Assembly: GCF_002878395.1 (NCBI RefSeq)
Contig: NC_061115.1
Location: 93,768,848 to 93,832,847, forward strand
Reading direction: 5' to 3'
DNA: 64,000 nucleotides
From: Capsicum annuum
Taxonomy: Eukaryota > Streptophyta > Magnoliopsida > Solanales > Solanaceae
Shown here one piece after another: positions 1 through 12,291 of the stretch (position 1 is the first letter of the stretch; each line of letters begins with the position of its first letter). A model generated the notes under the pieces. That model saw only the letters and a program-made list of their open reading frames with translations, did not search any database and was not told where the DNA came from. A program made the position numbers and the translations under genes.

Positions 1-953
1 TTGGAAATAGGTACGGAAATATAAACAAAATCATGTAATTCAACTTTTAAACCATGGGAAATAACATAATCTTGTGAATAATGGTAATGGGTATAAACCC
101 TAACTTGATGTTCATGGAAATCATAGTAAAATTCAGAAATTTATATCTTAAAAGAAGTTTTTGGGCACAAGAATACAAGGATTGTTCTTGTTCAAACCTC
201 ACATACCTTAGATTGATAAACTTGGATGAATAACTTACTTGCGAGATGTTATTGGAACACTTGAACGAGGGTTCTTGAATCTTTTGACATGGGGGTCTTG
301 AATGTTGACTCAATTTGTAAAAACTATGGTGAACTCTTGAGTTTCTTGAAAGAGGATTTGGATGCTTAGGGTTTTTGTTTTGAAGAGAATGAGGATTTAG
401 GCCATAAAGAGCTTTGTACTATGATAGATTTTATGTTTCGGACGGATTGGGGGTAGGATAATTGTCCAAAATACCCCCCTTTTAACCCTCTACAAAACTG
501 GAAAAAGATATAACTGGAAGCCCAATTTTATGGGCCACCGCGATGCGCCACTATCGCGGTGGCTCACTGAAAATTGATGAATGGGAATCCGTAGGTCACC
601 ACAATGCAGAGTCATCGCGTTATCCCATTGGTTGGGACCTGAAACTTCAGTACGATGCGCCATAATCGCGCTAGGCTACTGGAAAATAACAAGTGGGATA
701 TTACTCCTCTCCACGATGCGCTAAGGGTCAGAATTTCAGTGCTTTCTGACAGGAACTTCAATTAGCCATAACTTTTTGCCCGGTTATCGAATTTGGGTGA
801 ATCCTATATCGTTTGATAGATAATTCAATTTCCGACATAATAAAAAGATAAAATTAGGAGAATTCTATATGATTTAAACATTACTCACTTTGAAAGTCTT
901 TCCTCAATCTTATAGAGACGAAATTAGGCTTAAGGAAAGTTTGGGGTATTACA
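1..953 (-). mobile_element. 3' LTR (partial) of minus-strand non-autonomous LTR element
   Basis: This stretch repeats 5,912-6,868 almost base for base, so it is the second copy of a long terminal repeat cut by the window edge. Read on the minus strand it starts TGTAATACCCC at 953, a typical plant gypsy LTR start. It is directly preceded (minus sense) by a polypurine tract at 954-968. It holds CpG-rich short inverted motifs around 537-720 (for example GATGCGCCACTATCGCGGTGG split over 542-562). Short ORFs here are not conserved between the two copies and are not genes. Confidence 0.88.
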
Positions 954-968
954 ATATCTCCCCCTTGG
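954..968 (-). other. Polypurine tract of the minus-strand LTR element
   Basis: On the minus strand this reads CCAAGGGGGAGATAT immediately before the LTR start. The two plus-strand gypsy elements in this window (33,112-33,126 and 55,689-55,704) have the same tract. It primes plus-strand DNA synthesis in LTR retrotransposons. Confidence 0.8.
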
Positions 969-3900
969 GAACATTCATCCTCGAATGTGGCTAGCTAGGC
1001 TAAGAATATAGAGGAAAACTAAGGGTCCACAGCTGAAATAACTTGCTAAACTGATTCTACCTCATTCTAAACCTTTGAGTACTTCTTTGAGTTCACAAAC
1101 TTATAATAAGAATAACTATATAGTTGAATCTTTGATTAGAAAGGAGCTGAATGAAGTAAGACTATTACCTTCGACTAAACTTGTCTTTACTTATAGTAAG
1201 GAGATGATTCATGCTAAGAGTTTAGAACTTGCTTGATGTGCTCATGGTGTGATCGTACTTATAAATTGTGAAGTAATAGTTTATGCAGGCATAAATCATG
1301 AGAAAATGAGGCTAAGATTACACAATGGGTATTACACTGTCTGAGCTGGAACACTTGGAAAACAAAAATCATTCCATGAATACTTACGCACTGAATCATG
1401 ACTAGACATCCGAATTCTGAAACTGATGCCTGAAACATATACTGAGTTGAATTCGCAAATTTTCATGGGTGCGAACAACTATTTACTAGAATGATTGTAC
1501 TTATGAAACTTCACGCTGTAAGACCATACTAGTTCGGAAAATGGAAAACTATAAAAATCTATCTATCTGACTATTAAACTGGACTGTTGTCTATCCAAAC
1601 TAAATCATACTAGATACTCATACTCAAGTGGAGGATTTCATCAACACCCTCCTAGGGAGTTCTAATGATATAAGGGAGCAAAGAACTTTGGGCATGATCT
1701 GAAAAAGGCATCTGAATAAGAGATTACAATATTTCTACGACTCTATAGCTTAGAACATAGGCCCTTTTGAATCAGAGACTGGGTAGAATTTTTGGGTCTC
1801 AGGCAATGCAACACCTTACTATCAAGCTTAGACATACTTCTAAAATATTCTCTCAACTATTTCTTTCCCTTAAAGAACATACTCATTGGTTCACTTTCTA
1901 ATTCTCACATGGCCATTGATATTTCTATCTACTCATGTCTAAACTGAACTAAATTCCCTCACCATCTTCATGCCTAATCTACCATCACAGGATACACCAC
2001 ATAACACTGTAATACTAGTCTGAACTGTGATTCAACACATCATGCACTTCACAACTTCTCATCTTATGCAAAATTACCACTCCAACAACCACACTCAACC
2101 TCATACTAGACATTTTCTAACGTGCAGTGCATTCATCTAGATATATACAAACATGATGTTCAAGCCTACTTTTATAAGCACATATGCACTTCTAAATACA
2201 CTCCCATAAAACACCCTTGTCACAACCTACAAACCTCTATCAAGAACAACTTTCATTCACCACTCGTAAGAAGACCTACATAACATATACTAAACTGGCT
2301 AGGTCATATACAAAAACTTCACTCAATATTTATTCAGACTCATAGAATTACATAAAGCAAGCGTACGGCTCTCTTTCCCAACATGACATATTTACTCTCT
2401 CTTATCTACATAACTGCTCATCATCACTATTTTTGACCTAAGAAAAAGGTCACTAAAAGGTTAGAACACGAGGACCTGTAGCATGAAGGGATACCATGCA
2501 TAACTTGGGCACTCATCTGAGGCTTGAGGAATAGAGAATTTAACATCATGAACTTATCAAAGAGGTCTAACCCGAGGATATGCATGATATAAATTAGAAT
2601 TTCGCTGCTCATTAAAATTATTGCTTGAGCACTTGAACTAAACATATCATAAAGCTTGAGTACATAAGTCATGAGCTGCATGACCCAGATTTGGAGTTTA
2701 TAACTTATGGAATGTGATTCCAACTGCTGAAAGAACTAAACCTCCTCTTTTTTGGAACTAGAAGAGTACATATCTCTATCATATGCATGAACATGGATTA
2801 AGATCATGGAACTAACACGTAAATCATGAGTATATATTGGGAAAACTGAAAATACTAAAATAAGATTGGGTCAAGCATTAATCTTTCTCACAACTATTCT
2901 ACGACTTACTGGCACATCTACTAAAATCTGAAAGCTTGACTCAGTTACTCGTTCTATCATCTCCCCCTTAGATTTAAGCCATCACTCTAAGTCTGTGAAC
3001 CACTAAATACACTCTAGTCTAAATTAAAATCACGTTACTCTAGAGTCTGGGATATAACAGTACACATGAATAATAGAACTTAGCCCGAATGACTACACCT
3101 AAAAGCATAAAACCAACTTCTAATACTACCTTCTAAATTACACCCTATCTTTCTATAGCCCCAATACTCATCATATAATACCTGAACTTTTACTACCTTC
3201 TTGCAATCTCAAGGAATCCTAAATTAACAAGTTCATGCACCAATTTATTTCATCAATAACCTATACTTTTCTAGGATAACAAACTCCGTCAATAACTCTT
3301 TTCATACTTAAAGCAAACAAAAATTCACCTCAACTAATAACTCCTTCTCTACCTTCTACTAAACTAGCACACAAGGACATATCACTTTATTACTAACTCA
3401 ATCATATGCAAAAAGATTCGGCTATACATATATTCAATAAATCACACTTACCATCCTTCTTTCCAATACACCTGTAAACCCCTAGTTCCAACCAACACAA
3501 GAACAACAAGGAGAACAACAAGTTACTAGTTAATCAAAATAGGCCTCACCCTGCTTCACTAGACTTTGATTTTTCAACAACACAATGATAACAAGATTAC
3601 AAGAGATAGAAACCTGACACATAATATTTATTGATCAAAAGAAATGCACATCTAACTCTATCTTAACTAAATAACTTATAAGAATGAGGCAATAACTTTA
3701 AACTTGAGGGGTTTATAACACACCCAAAGGCCCCTCTCAAGCCGCTTTGTGAGACTTCTAAAATTCTTGCTAGCAAGTCTAAGAGCATTGTCATGGGAGG
3801 AACTGGAACTTGTTGATCATTCTATCTCAAAAATAATACAAGGATCGAAAAGTATAGATTCACATTATGCTTTCTGAGGAGGAATCTGAAAGCACCTCTG

Positions 3901-4287
3901 ACTTGGGCTTAGTGCACGACTTTCATGAACTTGAATAAAACACTTCAATCTTTGAAACTCAAAAGCCCTAATGTAATACTTTCTAGATTGGTTAAATTCC
4001 CATAACTATCTGTAGAGACTATCTGAGAAATTTTTATTAGTAAAGAATTAAGCTTGACTATTTCTGATACCTTGAAAATAAAGCAGAGATGGTCTGAATA
4101 GTGTAAGATAAAATTTTGTATAATTTTCTTAGAGAATCTTTCTATAGCATGATCTGAGACTTGAAAGAACAAAAATATTTCCTAAATGCCTCATAGCCTC
4201 TTGAAAAAAAGTACAGACGTCTCCGTACCATTTTACAAAACTCTACTAGACACGGCTTCACAGACACCTTAGGACACTTGAACTCTG

Positions 4288-4300
4288 TGCTCTGATACCA
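4288..4300 (-). other. Primer binding site (tRNA-iMet type)
   Basis: The minus strand reads TGGTATCAGAGCA, complementary to the 3' end of initiator tRNA-Met. It lies four bases inside the LTR end at 4,305. This fixes the element's orientation as minus. Confidence 0.85.
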
Positions 4301-4304
4301 AATT

Positions 4305-6868
4305 TGTAATGCCCTAAAAATCTATCCCAAGATGTCACACGGTGCTTAGGACCACAAGTGATCCCAGGCTAACCCTTCTACTGGCACAACTCATGAGCAA
4401 CTGAATAAAGTACAAGTACATACATTCAAACAAAATAAGTGAAAGATAACTCTTTTCTGGATTTGACCAAAGTAAAACTGAATTCAGATAATTACAACTC
4501 TGCTTTTACAACAAAACTAAAATAAAATACACAACTTTACTGACTGTCTATGAAGCCTCTACTATACTGACTATGAATCATTGGGAAGCTACTCCAACTA
4601 TCGCTAATCAGTACACATGAATAAGAAGATAAACAACATAAATGAATATAACTAAAGTCCCCATAATAGGAGGACTCATCATCTTGCTGGCTGAAATCTG
4701 CAACTACCTGAATTTGAATGTGCATACTAAGTTTTGTACCTACATTATGAGATAATATAGGACGTAGACATATATGAGGATCAGTACTTTGAGGATTTAC
4801 TGAGTATATGGGGGTGCACGTAATATGTAAAATCATATCTCAATATCATTATTTATAAAATCATGCATGCTAATGTAAATGACTCACCTAGCTTTAGTAA
4901 TATGAAATCTGAATATCACAAGTCATGAAACGTAAAGCATATAATAGAAAAATCATGAGTCATCACACTTAGTTCTGAAATCTATTGTTCTATTCCCTTC
5001 TCAAATCATATAGACTACGTGGTAAGAGCTCACCTCTGTATCTGAAAGATAAGGCTATAACTTCAAAACTATAATCTTAAGTAAAACAATATTTGATTAA
5101 CTTGTGAGCCTTTATACTTAGATTCTAAAATCTTTGGGGAAAACATACTTTCAAAAGCTTTTCTTAACTAGTAGGGAAAATACTTTCTTTAAGGGAAATT
5201 ACTTTGAAAATCTTACTATTAGGGAGGTTTTCTTAATTGACATAAACCATGCGAGCAACATGGAGTCCAATGTTTTGTCCTCCTAAAGAAGAAGCCCCAC
5301 GTTAGGGAGGAGCATTATACTCTTGCCAGGGAGTATAACCTCAACTTAGTGATCACTATCTCGGCCTCAGGCCCATAAATCTTAGTCCTATGGTGCACGT
5401 AGTTCTAGGGTATAAGACCTCGGAATCATACCCAACTCGGTGCTAAATACTACTCCCATACTCAGAACTCTTAGTAAATCCACCTCAAATAACTCAAAGG
5501 TATATACTGAAGACCAAAATGTATTACTATTTGCTTTAATGGAACATCAATGTGGATTCCAACTCTATTAAGACCAAAGAGGTCAAATATTTCTCAATAA
5601 TCTCAAAGTACTCAAATCATAGGTGCTTATAGCACATAAGTTCATAAAATTGCAATTCTCAAGTAGCGTTTAGTGGCCCATCGTTCAAACTCAAGTTAAG
5701 ACTCATCACTGGTACTTAGGACTCAAAGTGTAAGGCTTTAATGCTTCAAAATCATATTTAAACTTTATGCTCAACCATCATCTTAAAAAGCTTACAATCA
5801 TCTCAATCAAGATATTGCAAAAATAACTCATAATATGAATCTCATGATTTCAACATCTCAAAATTCATACTTTAATAACAAAATATTCACAATCATCTTA
5901 AAATCTAGAAAAATCAGAAATAGGCATGGAAATATAAACAAAATCATGTAATTCAACTTTTAAACCATAGGAAATAACATAAGATTGCAAATAATGGTAA
6001 TAGGTATAAACCTTAACTTGATGTTCATGGAAATCATAGTAAAATTCAGAAATTTATATCTTTAAAGAAGTTTTTGGGTATAAGAACGCAAGGATTGTTC
6101 TTGTTCAAACCTCACATACCTTAGATAGTTAAACTTGGATGAATAACTTGGTTGTGTGATATTATTAGAACTCTTGAATGAGGGTTCTTAAAGCTTTTGA
6201 CTTGGGGATGTTGAATCTTGACTCAATTTGTAAAAACTATGGTGAACTCTTGAGTTTCTTGGAAGAGGATTTGGATGCTTAGGGTTTTTATTTTGAAGAG
6301 AATGAGGATTTACGGCATAAAGAGCTTTGTAATATGATAAATTTTATGTTTTCGGATGGTTTGGGGGTAGGATAATTGTCCAAAATACCCCTCCTTTTAA
6401 CCTTTCACCAAATTAGGAAAAAATATAACTGGAAGCCTGATTTTATGGGTCACCGCGATGTGCCACTATCGCGGTGGCTCACTAGAAATTGACGAATAGG
6501 AATCTGAGGGTCACCGCAATGCGGAGTCATTGCATTGTCCCACTAGTTAGGACCTAAAACTTTAGCGCGACATGCCATAATTGCGCTAGGCTAATAGAAA
6601 CTGATAATTGGGATATTACTCCTCTCCGCGATGCGCAAAGGGTCTGAATGACGGTGCTTTATGATAGGAACTTCAATTAGCCATAACTTCTTGCTCGGTT
6701 ATCAGATTTGGGAGAATCTTATATCGTTGTAAAGATAATTCAATTTCCCATATGATAAAAACTCAAAATTAGGAGAATTCTATTTGATTTAAACATTACT
6801 CACTTTGGAAATCATTCCTCAATCTTATAAAGATAAAATTAGGCCTAAGGAAAGTTTGGGGTATTACA
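4305..6868 (-). mobile_element. 5' LTR of the minus-strand LARD-like element
   Basis: The LTR is 2,564 bp. On the minus strand it starts TGTAATACCCC at 6,868 and ends GGGCATTACA at 4,305, giving TG...CA ends. Its outer part is repeated at 1-953. It carries the stem-loop at 4,657-4,675 that recurs in the other gypsy LTRs. The base flank at 6,869 begins GTTTT; the matching target-site copy would lie left of the window, so the duplication cannot be checked. The element appears to sit in the 5' part of the Ulp1-like gene. Confidence 0.87.
4657..4675 (-). promoter_or_regulatory. Conserved LTR stem-loop (LARD copy)
   Basis: On the minus strand GTCCTC pairs with GGGGAC across a 7-nt loop (one G-U pair). 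It lies 352 nt before the LTR end. The same GTCCTC/GAGGAC hairpin is found at a similar distance in the other gypsy LTRs here. The role is unknown. Confidence 0.5.
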
Positions 6869-7739
6869 GTTTTCTCAAGCACAGGTTCAAGAATAAGGGT
6901 GATGATGAAAAAACATTGAAGGGTGATGATTAAAAGATGGATGAAATCTAGATAAACTACTCTGACATGTCGGTTTGTTTTGGAATGAAAGAATTTATCA
7001 TAGAGACAAGCCTAAGATTCCATCCTCCATCTGAACCTCTTGCTACAGTAACACCTTTGATAAAGTCAAAGGCAATCATGACACCTAAATCAACCTCAAA
7101 AAATGATATGACATCAACCAAGCCACCCACCAAAACCAACAAGGACGAAGAAAAAACAAATGAGTTACTGGCTATTATTGGACCTAGCTACAAAGCCAAA
7201 TAGTTTATATTTGATCTCAAGAACAAAAAAAATTTGATGAAGCAAAAGGATTCATTGTGCTTAGTTTGATTTGTCCATTCCAATTTATTGTCTAGAGACA
7301 CCAACAAAGTCATAGAACCTGAATTATTGGTGCTTGCTCAAAATTTGGAAGCATTCAACAATTATCCATGGGGATGTGAAATCTATTTCTTGGCTGTGAA
7401 ATATTTATTGACAAATTTATCTCTAAAGACGATAAACTCATACAAATTTCCTTGGGCTTTCATAGTAAACTTCATCACTATTTCTTTTGTCTTTCATTTT
7501 TTTATGCTACTGAATAATTATTCTAACTTTTTTTTGCATCATATTTAAATTTTTAGGTTTGAACATTTGAAGTCATTCCTTACCTTCGGCAGCAGGACAA
7601 AGAATACTCGGATGAAGTTTCTTATCTAAGGATCCTTAGGTGGTCGTCTGCCAAGATAACTCAAAGATGAATCCTCCTTATCTTTTCAACCCTTCTAATA
7701 ATATAGTAAGTCTTTTGTTAAATATAATAATCTTACTTA

Positions 7740-8160
7740 TGCTAACATATTGCAATAGATAGGTTATTTGTTTCAACATATGGTTTATCTGTTGCAACTT
7801 ATCTCTGCAAATTACCCATCTATTGTAACTTATGCAACAGATGGATAATATTTTGCAATGAATGAGCCATTTGTTGCAATAGATAGTCCATTTGTTGCAT
7901 AGGTTCTCTAAACTTGATAACAAATTACCCAATCTACTACAACTTATACAACATATGGGTAATCTATTATAATAGATGTGCAATAGATGAGTCATTTATT
8001 GTAATAAATAAGCCATCTCTTGCAAAAGATAGTCCATCTATTGCATAAGTTATCTAAACCTATTAACAGATTACCCAATCTACTGCAAACTAATGCAACA
8101 GATGAGTAATTTGTTGCAATAAATGACTTATCTGTTGTAAATATCTTGAGAATTATTATT
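7740..8160. repeat. Hairpin minisatellite in an intron of the Ulp1-like gene
   Basis: Imperfect tandem units of the type TTGCAACAGATGACTCATCTGTTGCAA lie between two coding blocks. Each unit contains CAACAGATGA facing TCATCTGTTG, so each can fold on itself. The small minus-strand ORF here is made of repeat. Confidence 0.85.
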
Positions 8161-9079
8161 TGATTTATAGGTTATGCATCCCTAGATTGTACCTACTGAG
8201 CAAGAGTTGGAGTTGTCTCTCTTTTGTACTCTAGGTATTGTTGAAACAAAACCAGATCCAAAGGTGGACTTGATAAAAAAATTGGTTGGAGCAATAGCCA
8301 TCAAAAGTAAAGCAGTTAGGGAAAGTCGACTTATTTTTGTTAAGCCTGGTGTTAAGGTTTTCTTTGATGTTGCCATGGATTTAGATACTGGTGTTAATTT
8401 TGGTGTTGGTAATAGTGGTGGTGATGCTAGTATTGGTAATGGTGATAGACTTGTTGATGTTCATGTCAGGCATGGTGATGAGCATGTTGATGATGCTCAT
8501 GAAAATTTGTTTGAAAAAAGGGTTGACTTTGATAATGGTCATACTGGTGGTGGCTATGGTGGATTCACTCCTTTCAGTGGGCCACCTCTTTTAGTCCCTC
8601 TTTAAGCGCATGTTCTTCTTGAAATAGACAAAAGTTCAAGGACAGATAAGAAAATTTGATTAAAAGCATTGATGCTCTGACTATTATTGTCAGGGAATTA
8701 ACATCTAAGAGGGGTGTCATACCATCAAGGAAGTTGATAGAGTCATTCGCTCCATTGAAAGTTAAGAGGATGATAAATCAATTTCAAAGGTACTATCATG
8801 TATTAAATCAAGAAAAATTAAAATTCCTCCTCCTTCTAATATTGAGCAAGTTCAATGGTCCACTGGAGAATAATGACAACTGAAGAAGGTGAAAATATGT
8901 AAGTTGGTGAAATCCACCAAGAAGTCTAAGATGAACACACTGATCAGATCTAAAAAAAGGTTCCAGAATCAATGCCTGAATTTGGGCCAAAAGACTTTAA
9001 GAACATCATAGATATGAAGTTACGATATATATACTGGGTAAGGTTACTTTTTCTAACCTTCTATCTATTTTATTTCTAA

Positions 9080-9560
9080 CATTCTAAGTCATCTAGTGCA
9101 ATAGATTATCCATTTACTACATTAGTTTGTATTAGATTGGGTAATTTGTTAATAAGTTTAGAGAGCCTATGCAACAGATTACTAATCTATTGCATGAGTT
9201 GTAGTACATTGGGTAATCTATTAACATAGGTTTAGAGAACCTATGAAGTCGATGAAGCATCTATTACAACAGATGACTCATCTATTGTAACATATGGTCC
9301 ATTTGTTGTAATAGATTACCCATCTGTTGCATAACTTACAGTAGATTGGTTAATCTATTAACGCAGGTTCAGAGAACCTATGCAATAGATGGACCATCAG
9401 TTGCAATAGATGACTTTGCAACAAATTACCCATTTATTGCATAGGTTCCAGTAGATGGATAATTTGTTAATAGGTTCAAAGAACTTATGCAACAAATGTT
9501 TCATTGGTTGTAATAGATGATTCATTTATTGCAATAGAAGATTCATCTATTGCATCTTTC
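9080..9560. repeat. Hairpin minisatellite in the second intron of the Ulp1-like gene
   Basis: This is the same self-complementary unit as at 7,740-8,160, with variants such as TTGCAATAGATGACTCATCTATTGC. It lies between the block ending FKNIIDMKLRYI and the protease-like block. Confidence 0.83.
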
Positions 9561-10489
9561 TAGTTTTTATTATACGTTACAAACTTATTTCAATTGTATT
9601 CTTATATTAGTGTGTTGATAAAATTCTCTACCTCATACGGAAGAGACACCTTAATTTCACATAGTACTATGATCTTGGGAATAGAATCATAAACCTCAAC
9701 TTCTACAATAACTTCTTAAGTAGGTACAACAAACTCAGTGAAGAAGTGACAACTCCCGGTAACAGAAAAATTAAGGAGTTAATTATTGAGTTTATATAGG
9801 ATAGTGATGTCATTGACTATTATAGATGGAAGAGACCATTTGTAGGTGTCATGAATTTTATTGGGGCAAAGAGGATTCTTGTAGTGATGAACTTGAAGAA
9901 TAAATATTTTGTGATTGTTGAGATCCTCATGAATGAGGGAGTCGTGAATGTTTATGACTACAATTTATCAGTCTTTGAAGAATGGAAATTTTTTATTTGT
10001 ATGTAACCACTGTTAGAGTCATCTCCAAAATTGTTTAAACAAAGTGTCTTAATGAATCACTTGCTAGAGAAGTAGCTCAAAGAAAGATGATCTTTTGAAG
10101 GTCGAAAATAGGACCTTCAAAAATATAAGACTAGTGTTACGTGCGAGTCGTAGTCACTTGCATTTACCGAGAATTTGCTAACTGACACTGTTATGACAAC
10201 TCCAAGGACCTTATTGAATCATAATACGGTGGCAAGGATCCAAGAGGTTTCAGCTAGTGGGGTAGCCTATAAAATTTTGGAGCCCTAATATGGATTATAA
10301 TTTATTTATCTGGATTTCAAAAAATATTATTGATGACAATATATTATTTTTAGTATTTTAGTTAATTGTATTATTTAATTGGTGATGACAACAGTTTAAT
10401 AATTTAAATTGAGGTCTATTTGTTTTGTCATGAGTTCTATTTTATCCTTCGATTAGAAAACTTACAAATTATTATTAAAATAGATTATT

Positions 10490-11275
10490 ATGTTGAAATA
10501 TTACAACAAACTCATTATCTGTTACAACAGATAATACATCTATTGAAAATAATCAAACAGATATATAAAAATTTATTTCATTACAATAGATGACTAATCT
10601 GTTGAAAATAATCAAACAAATGACTCATCTATTACAACAGAATCTATTGAAAATAATCAAACAAGTGAGTCATCTATTACAACAGATGCATTATCAGTTG
10701 CAATAGATGTCTCATATGTTAGAAATAATCAAATGATATAGACATTTGTATAGTTCAACTAATGACTAACTTTTTGCAATAGATGACTCATCTATAGGAA
10801 AATATCAAATAGTTATAGACATACATTGCAACAGATGACTCATCTATTAGAAATAATCAAACGAATGAGTTATTTATTTCAATAGATACATTATCAGCTG
10901 TAAAAATTGTCTTATTTATTGGAAATAATCAAACAGATATAGATATATGAATAATGCAACAGATGACAAACCTATTACAATAGATGTCTCATATGTTCAA
11001 AATAATCAAATAGATATAGACATAAGCATAATAAAACAGATGACTAACTTGTTTCAATAAATGACTTATCTGTTGGAAATTATTAAAAAGATATAGACAT
11101 CTATTGGAACAAATGACTAACCTATTGCAACAAATATCTCGTCTGTTGGAAATTATCAAATAGATATAGACATCTTTTGCACAAACGCATTATCTATTGC
11201 AACATATGTCTCACCTATTAAAAATTATCAAACAGATATGGATATCTTTTGAAACAATTTATAATGTGTTTCAAT
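10490..11275. repeat. Hairpin minisatellite downstream of the Ulp1-like gene
   Basis: Repeated units alternate CAACAGATGACTCATCTATT with GGAAATAATCAAACAGATATAGACAT. The period is longer than in the introns and is unit-variable. No gene is seen here. Confidence 0.8.
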
Positions 11276-11279
11276 AGGC

Positions 11280-11470
11280 TATACACTTAATTGATCATGT
11301 AATTACTATGTAATTCATTAAAATTGCAATTGAATTTATTAAGTGAAATTTAAGATAAATCAATTTATTTATTACTAATAATAGTTTAATATGAATCATT
11401 TCACATCAAACTAGTCAATTGGTCATTTTATTCAGGACGAATATACTTAGTTGATCATGTAATTACTAAG
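11280..11470. repeat. Left part of the ~164-bp tandem array
   Basis: About 1.2 units of the AT-rich repeat whose main array is at 22,125-23,066. A unit includes ATGAATCATTTCACATCAAA and GATCATGTAATTACTATG. The copia element is inserted at the end of this segment. Confidence 0.85.
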
Positions 11471-12235
11471 TGTTATATCTTGTTTGGATGATGAGCAGTT
11501 GACAATAAGGGACTACATACCTAGGTTGTCATTTGAAAAATACAATTGTCACAAGGTCTTCACAGTTTTGTCTTCTAGTGTAACAAACTGCACAAGTAAG
11601 CTTATACCTTTCAAGACACTTGGCCCAATCAGATTTCTACCCTAATCATTATTCCACTATAAAAGAAAAAGAATGCTTCTCAAGTTGGTGAGTTTTCCTA
11701 TTCCTGATTATTCAAAGAGTGAAAGAAACAAAACCTTAGTTGCTTAAGTATTGCTTAAGTTCTTGACCTTTATATGTACTGAAAAGAGTAAGTGTTCTTC
11801 AGTTGAGCCTTGATTTGTAAATAAATTACTCATGTTATAAGAGTAATATTTCTTTTTGTTTTCTTAAGAGTGCTTAGGTAGAGTTACCTAAGTTTGATAT
11901 TGGTTAGAGTTAATCATATTAGTTAGAGTTAATCAATATCAAGGTGAGTTCTTGACAAAGTTGTCAAGGTAGGCTTTTAGAAGAGCTATTACAAGAAGGT
12001 GGAGCCTAGAGTTAGGCTCATTGGAGTTTGTAATCAAGAGTTTGATTGTTGGGTTCTTGTGAGGGAAATTTGTGGTTTTTCCTTCCTTGAGCAAGGATAT
12101 TTTCACATTAAATCTTTGTGTCTTTACTTTCCTGCAAAGCCTTTAATTTTCTTGTGCTTTAATATTTGATTTCTTGTGACTAACTTCAAGGGACCTGGTC
12201 CCTAACTATGTGGTGCAACCCTTCAAATTTCATCA
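11471..12235 (+). mobile_element. 5' LTR of the copia element
   Basis: 765 bp, starting TGTTATATCTTG and ending TTTCATCA. It matches 21,383-22,124. It contains a perfect palindrome with central T at 12,189-12,203 (AGGGACCTGGTCCCT). Confidence 0.88.
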
Positions 12236-12251
12236 ATTGATATCTGAGCCA
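12236..12251 (+). other. Primer binding site of the copia element
   Basis: ATTGATATCTGAGCCA follows the LTR end directly. It resembles the usual ATTGGTATCAGAGCCA site (initiator tRNA-Met) with a few changes, consistent with an old copy. Confidence 0.75.
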
Positions 12252-12291
12252 AAATACTCTATAAGGTTAACACCTAGAGTAATAGGTTATC

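Larger units (their letters stand above)
954..4304 (-). mobile_element. Internal domain of a LARD-like element without gag-pol
   Basis: About 3.35 kb lies between the polypurine tract and the primer binding site. I find no gag, protease, reverse transcriptase, RNase H or integrase motif on either strand. The longest ORFs (2,427-2,723 and 3,945-4,172, minus) match nothing I recognise. A long LTR (2.56 kb) plus a noncoding interior fits a large retrotransposon derivative mobilised in trans. The first ~100 nt after the primer site (minus sense) resemble the leader of Solanaceae gypsy elements. Complete decay of a coding element is an alternative, but no frame scraps are visible. Confidence 0.7.
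6869..10294 (+). pseudogene. DUF1985/Ulp1-like cysteine protease pseudogene of a MULE
   Basis: This is the plus-strand gene of the host MULE, of the type in which the transposon carries a Ulp1 (C48, SUMO-protease-like) gene with an N-terminal DUF1985 region. Four blocks are readable. At about 6,967-7,465: FGMKEFIIETSLRFHPPSEP, then VGPSYKAK-like and FNNYPWG motifs, ending FPWAF. At 7,556-7,706: EVSYLRILRW. At 8,171-9,010: VPTEQELE and TLGIVETK, a Gly/Asp-rich stretch, then MPEFGPKDFKNI. At about 9,600-10,294 is the protease-like part, with VNVYDYN and TCES in place of the usual cysteine motif. Introns hold hairpin minisatellites. Stop codons and frameshifts in several blocks make it non-functional. 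The 5' end is cut by the LARD insertion. The assignment rests on recalled family motifs. Confidence 0.72.

Noticed and set aside
7678..7995. 105-codon minus-strand ORF, Cys/Ile-rich
   Set aside because: It is a translation of the hairpin minisatellite in an intron; equivalent frames recur in other repeat blocks.
8391..8594. 67-codon Met/Leu/Val-rich ORF
   Set aside because: It is an out-of-frame shadow of the Gly/Asp-rich stretch of the Ulp1-like gene.
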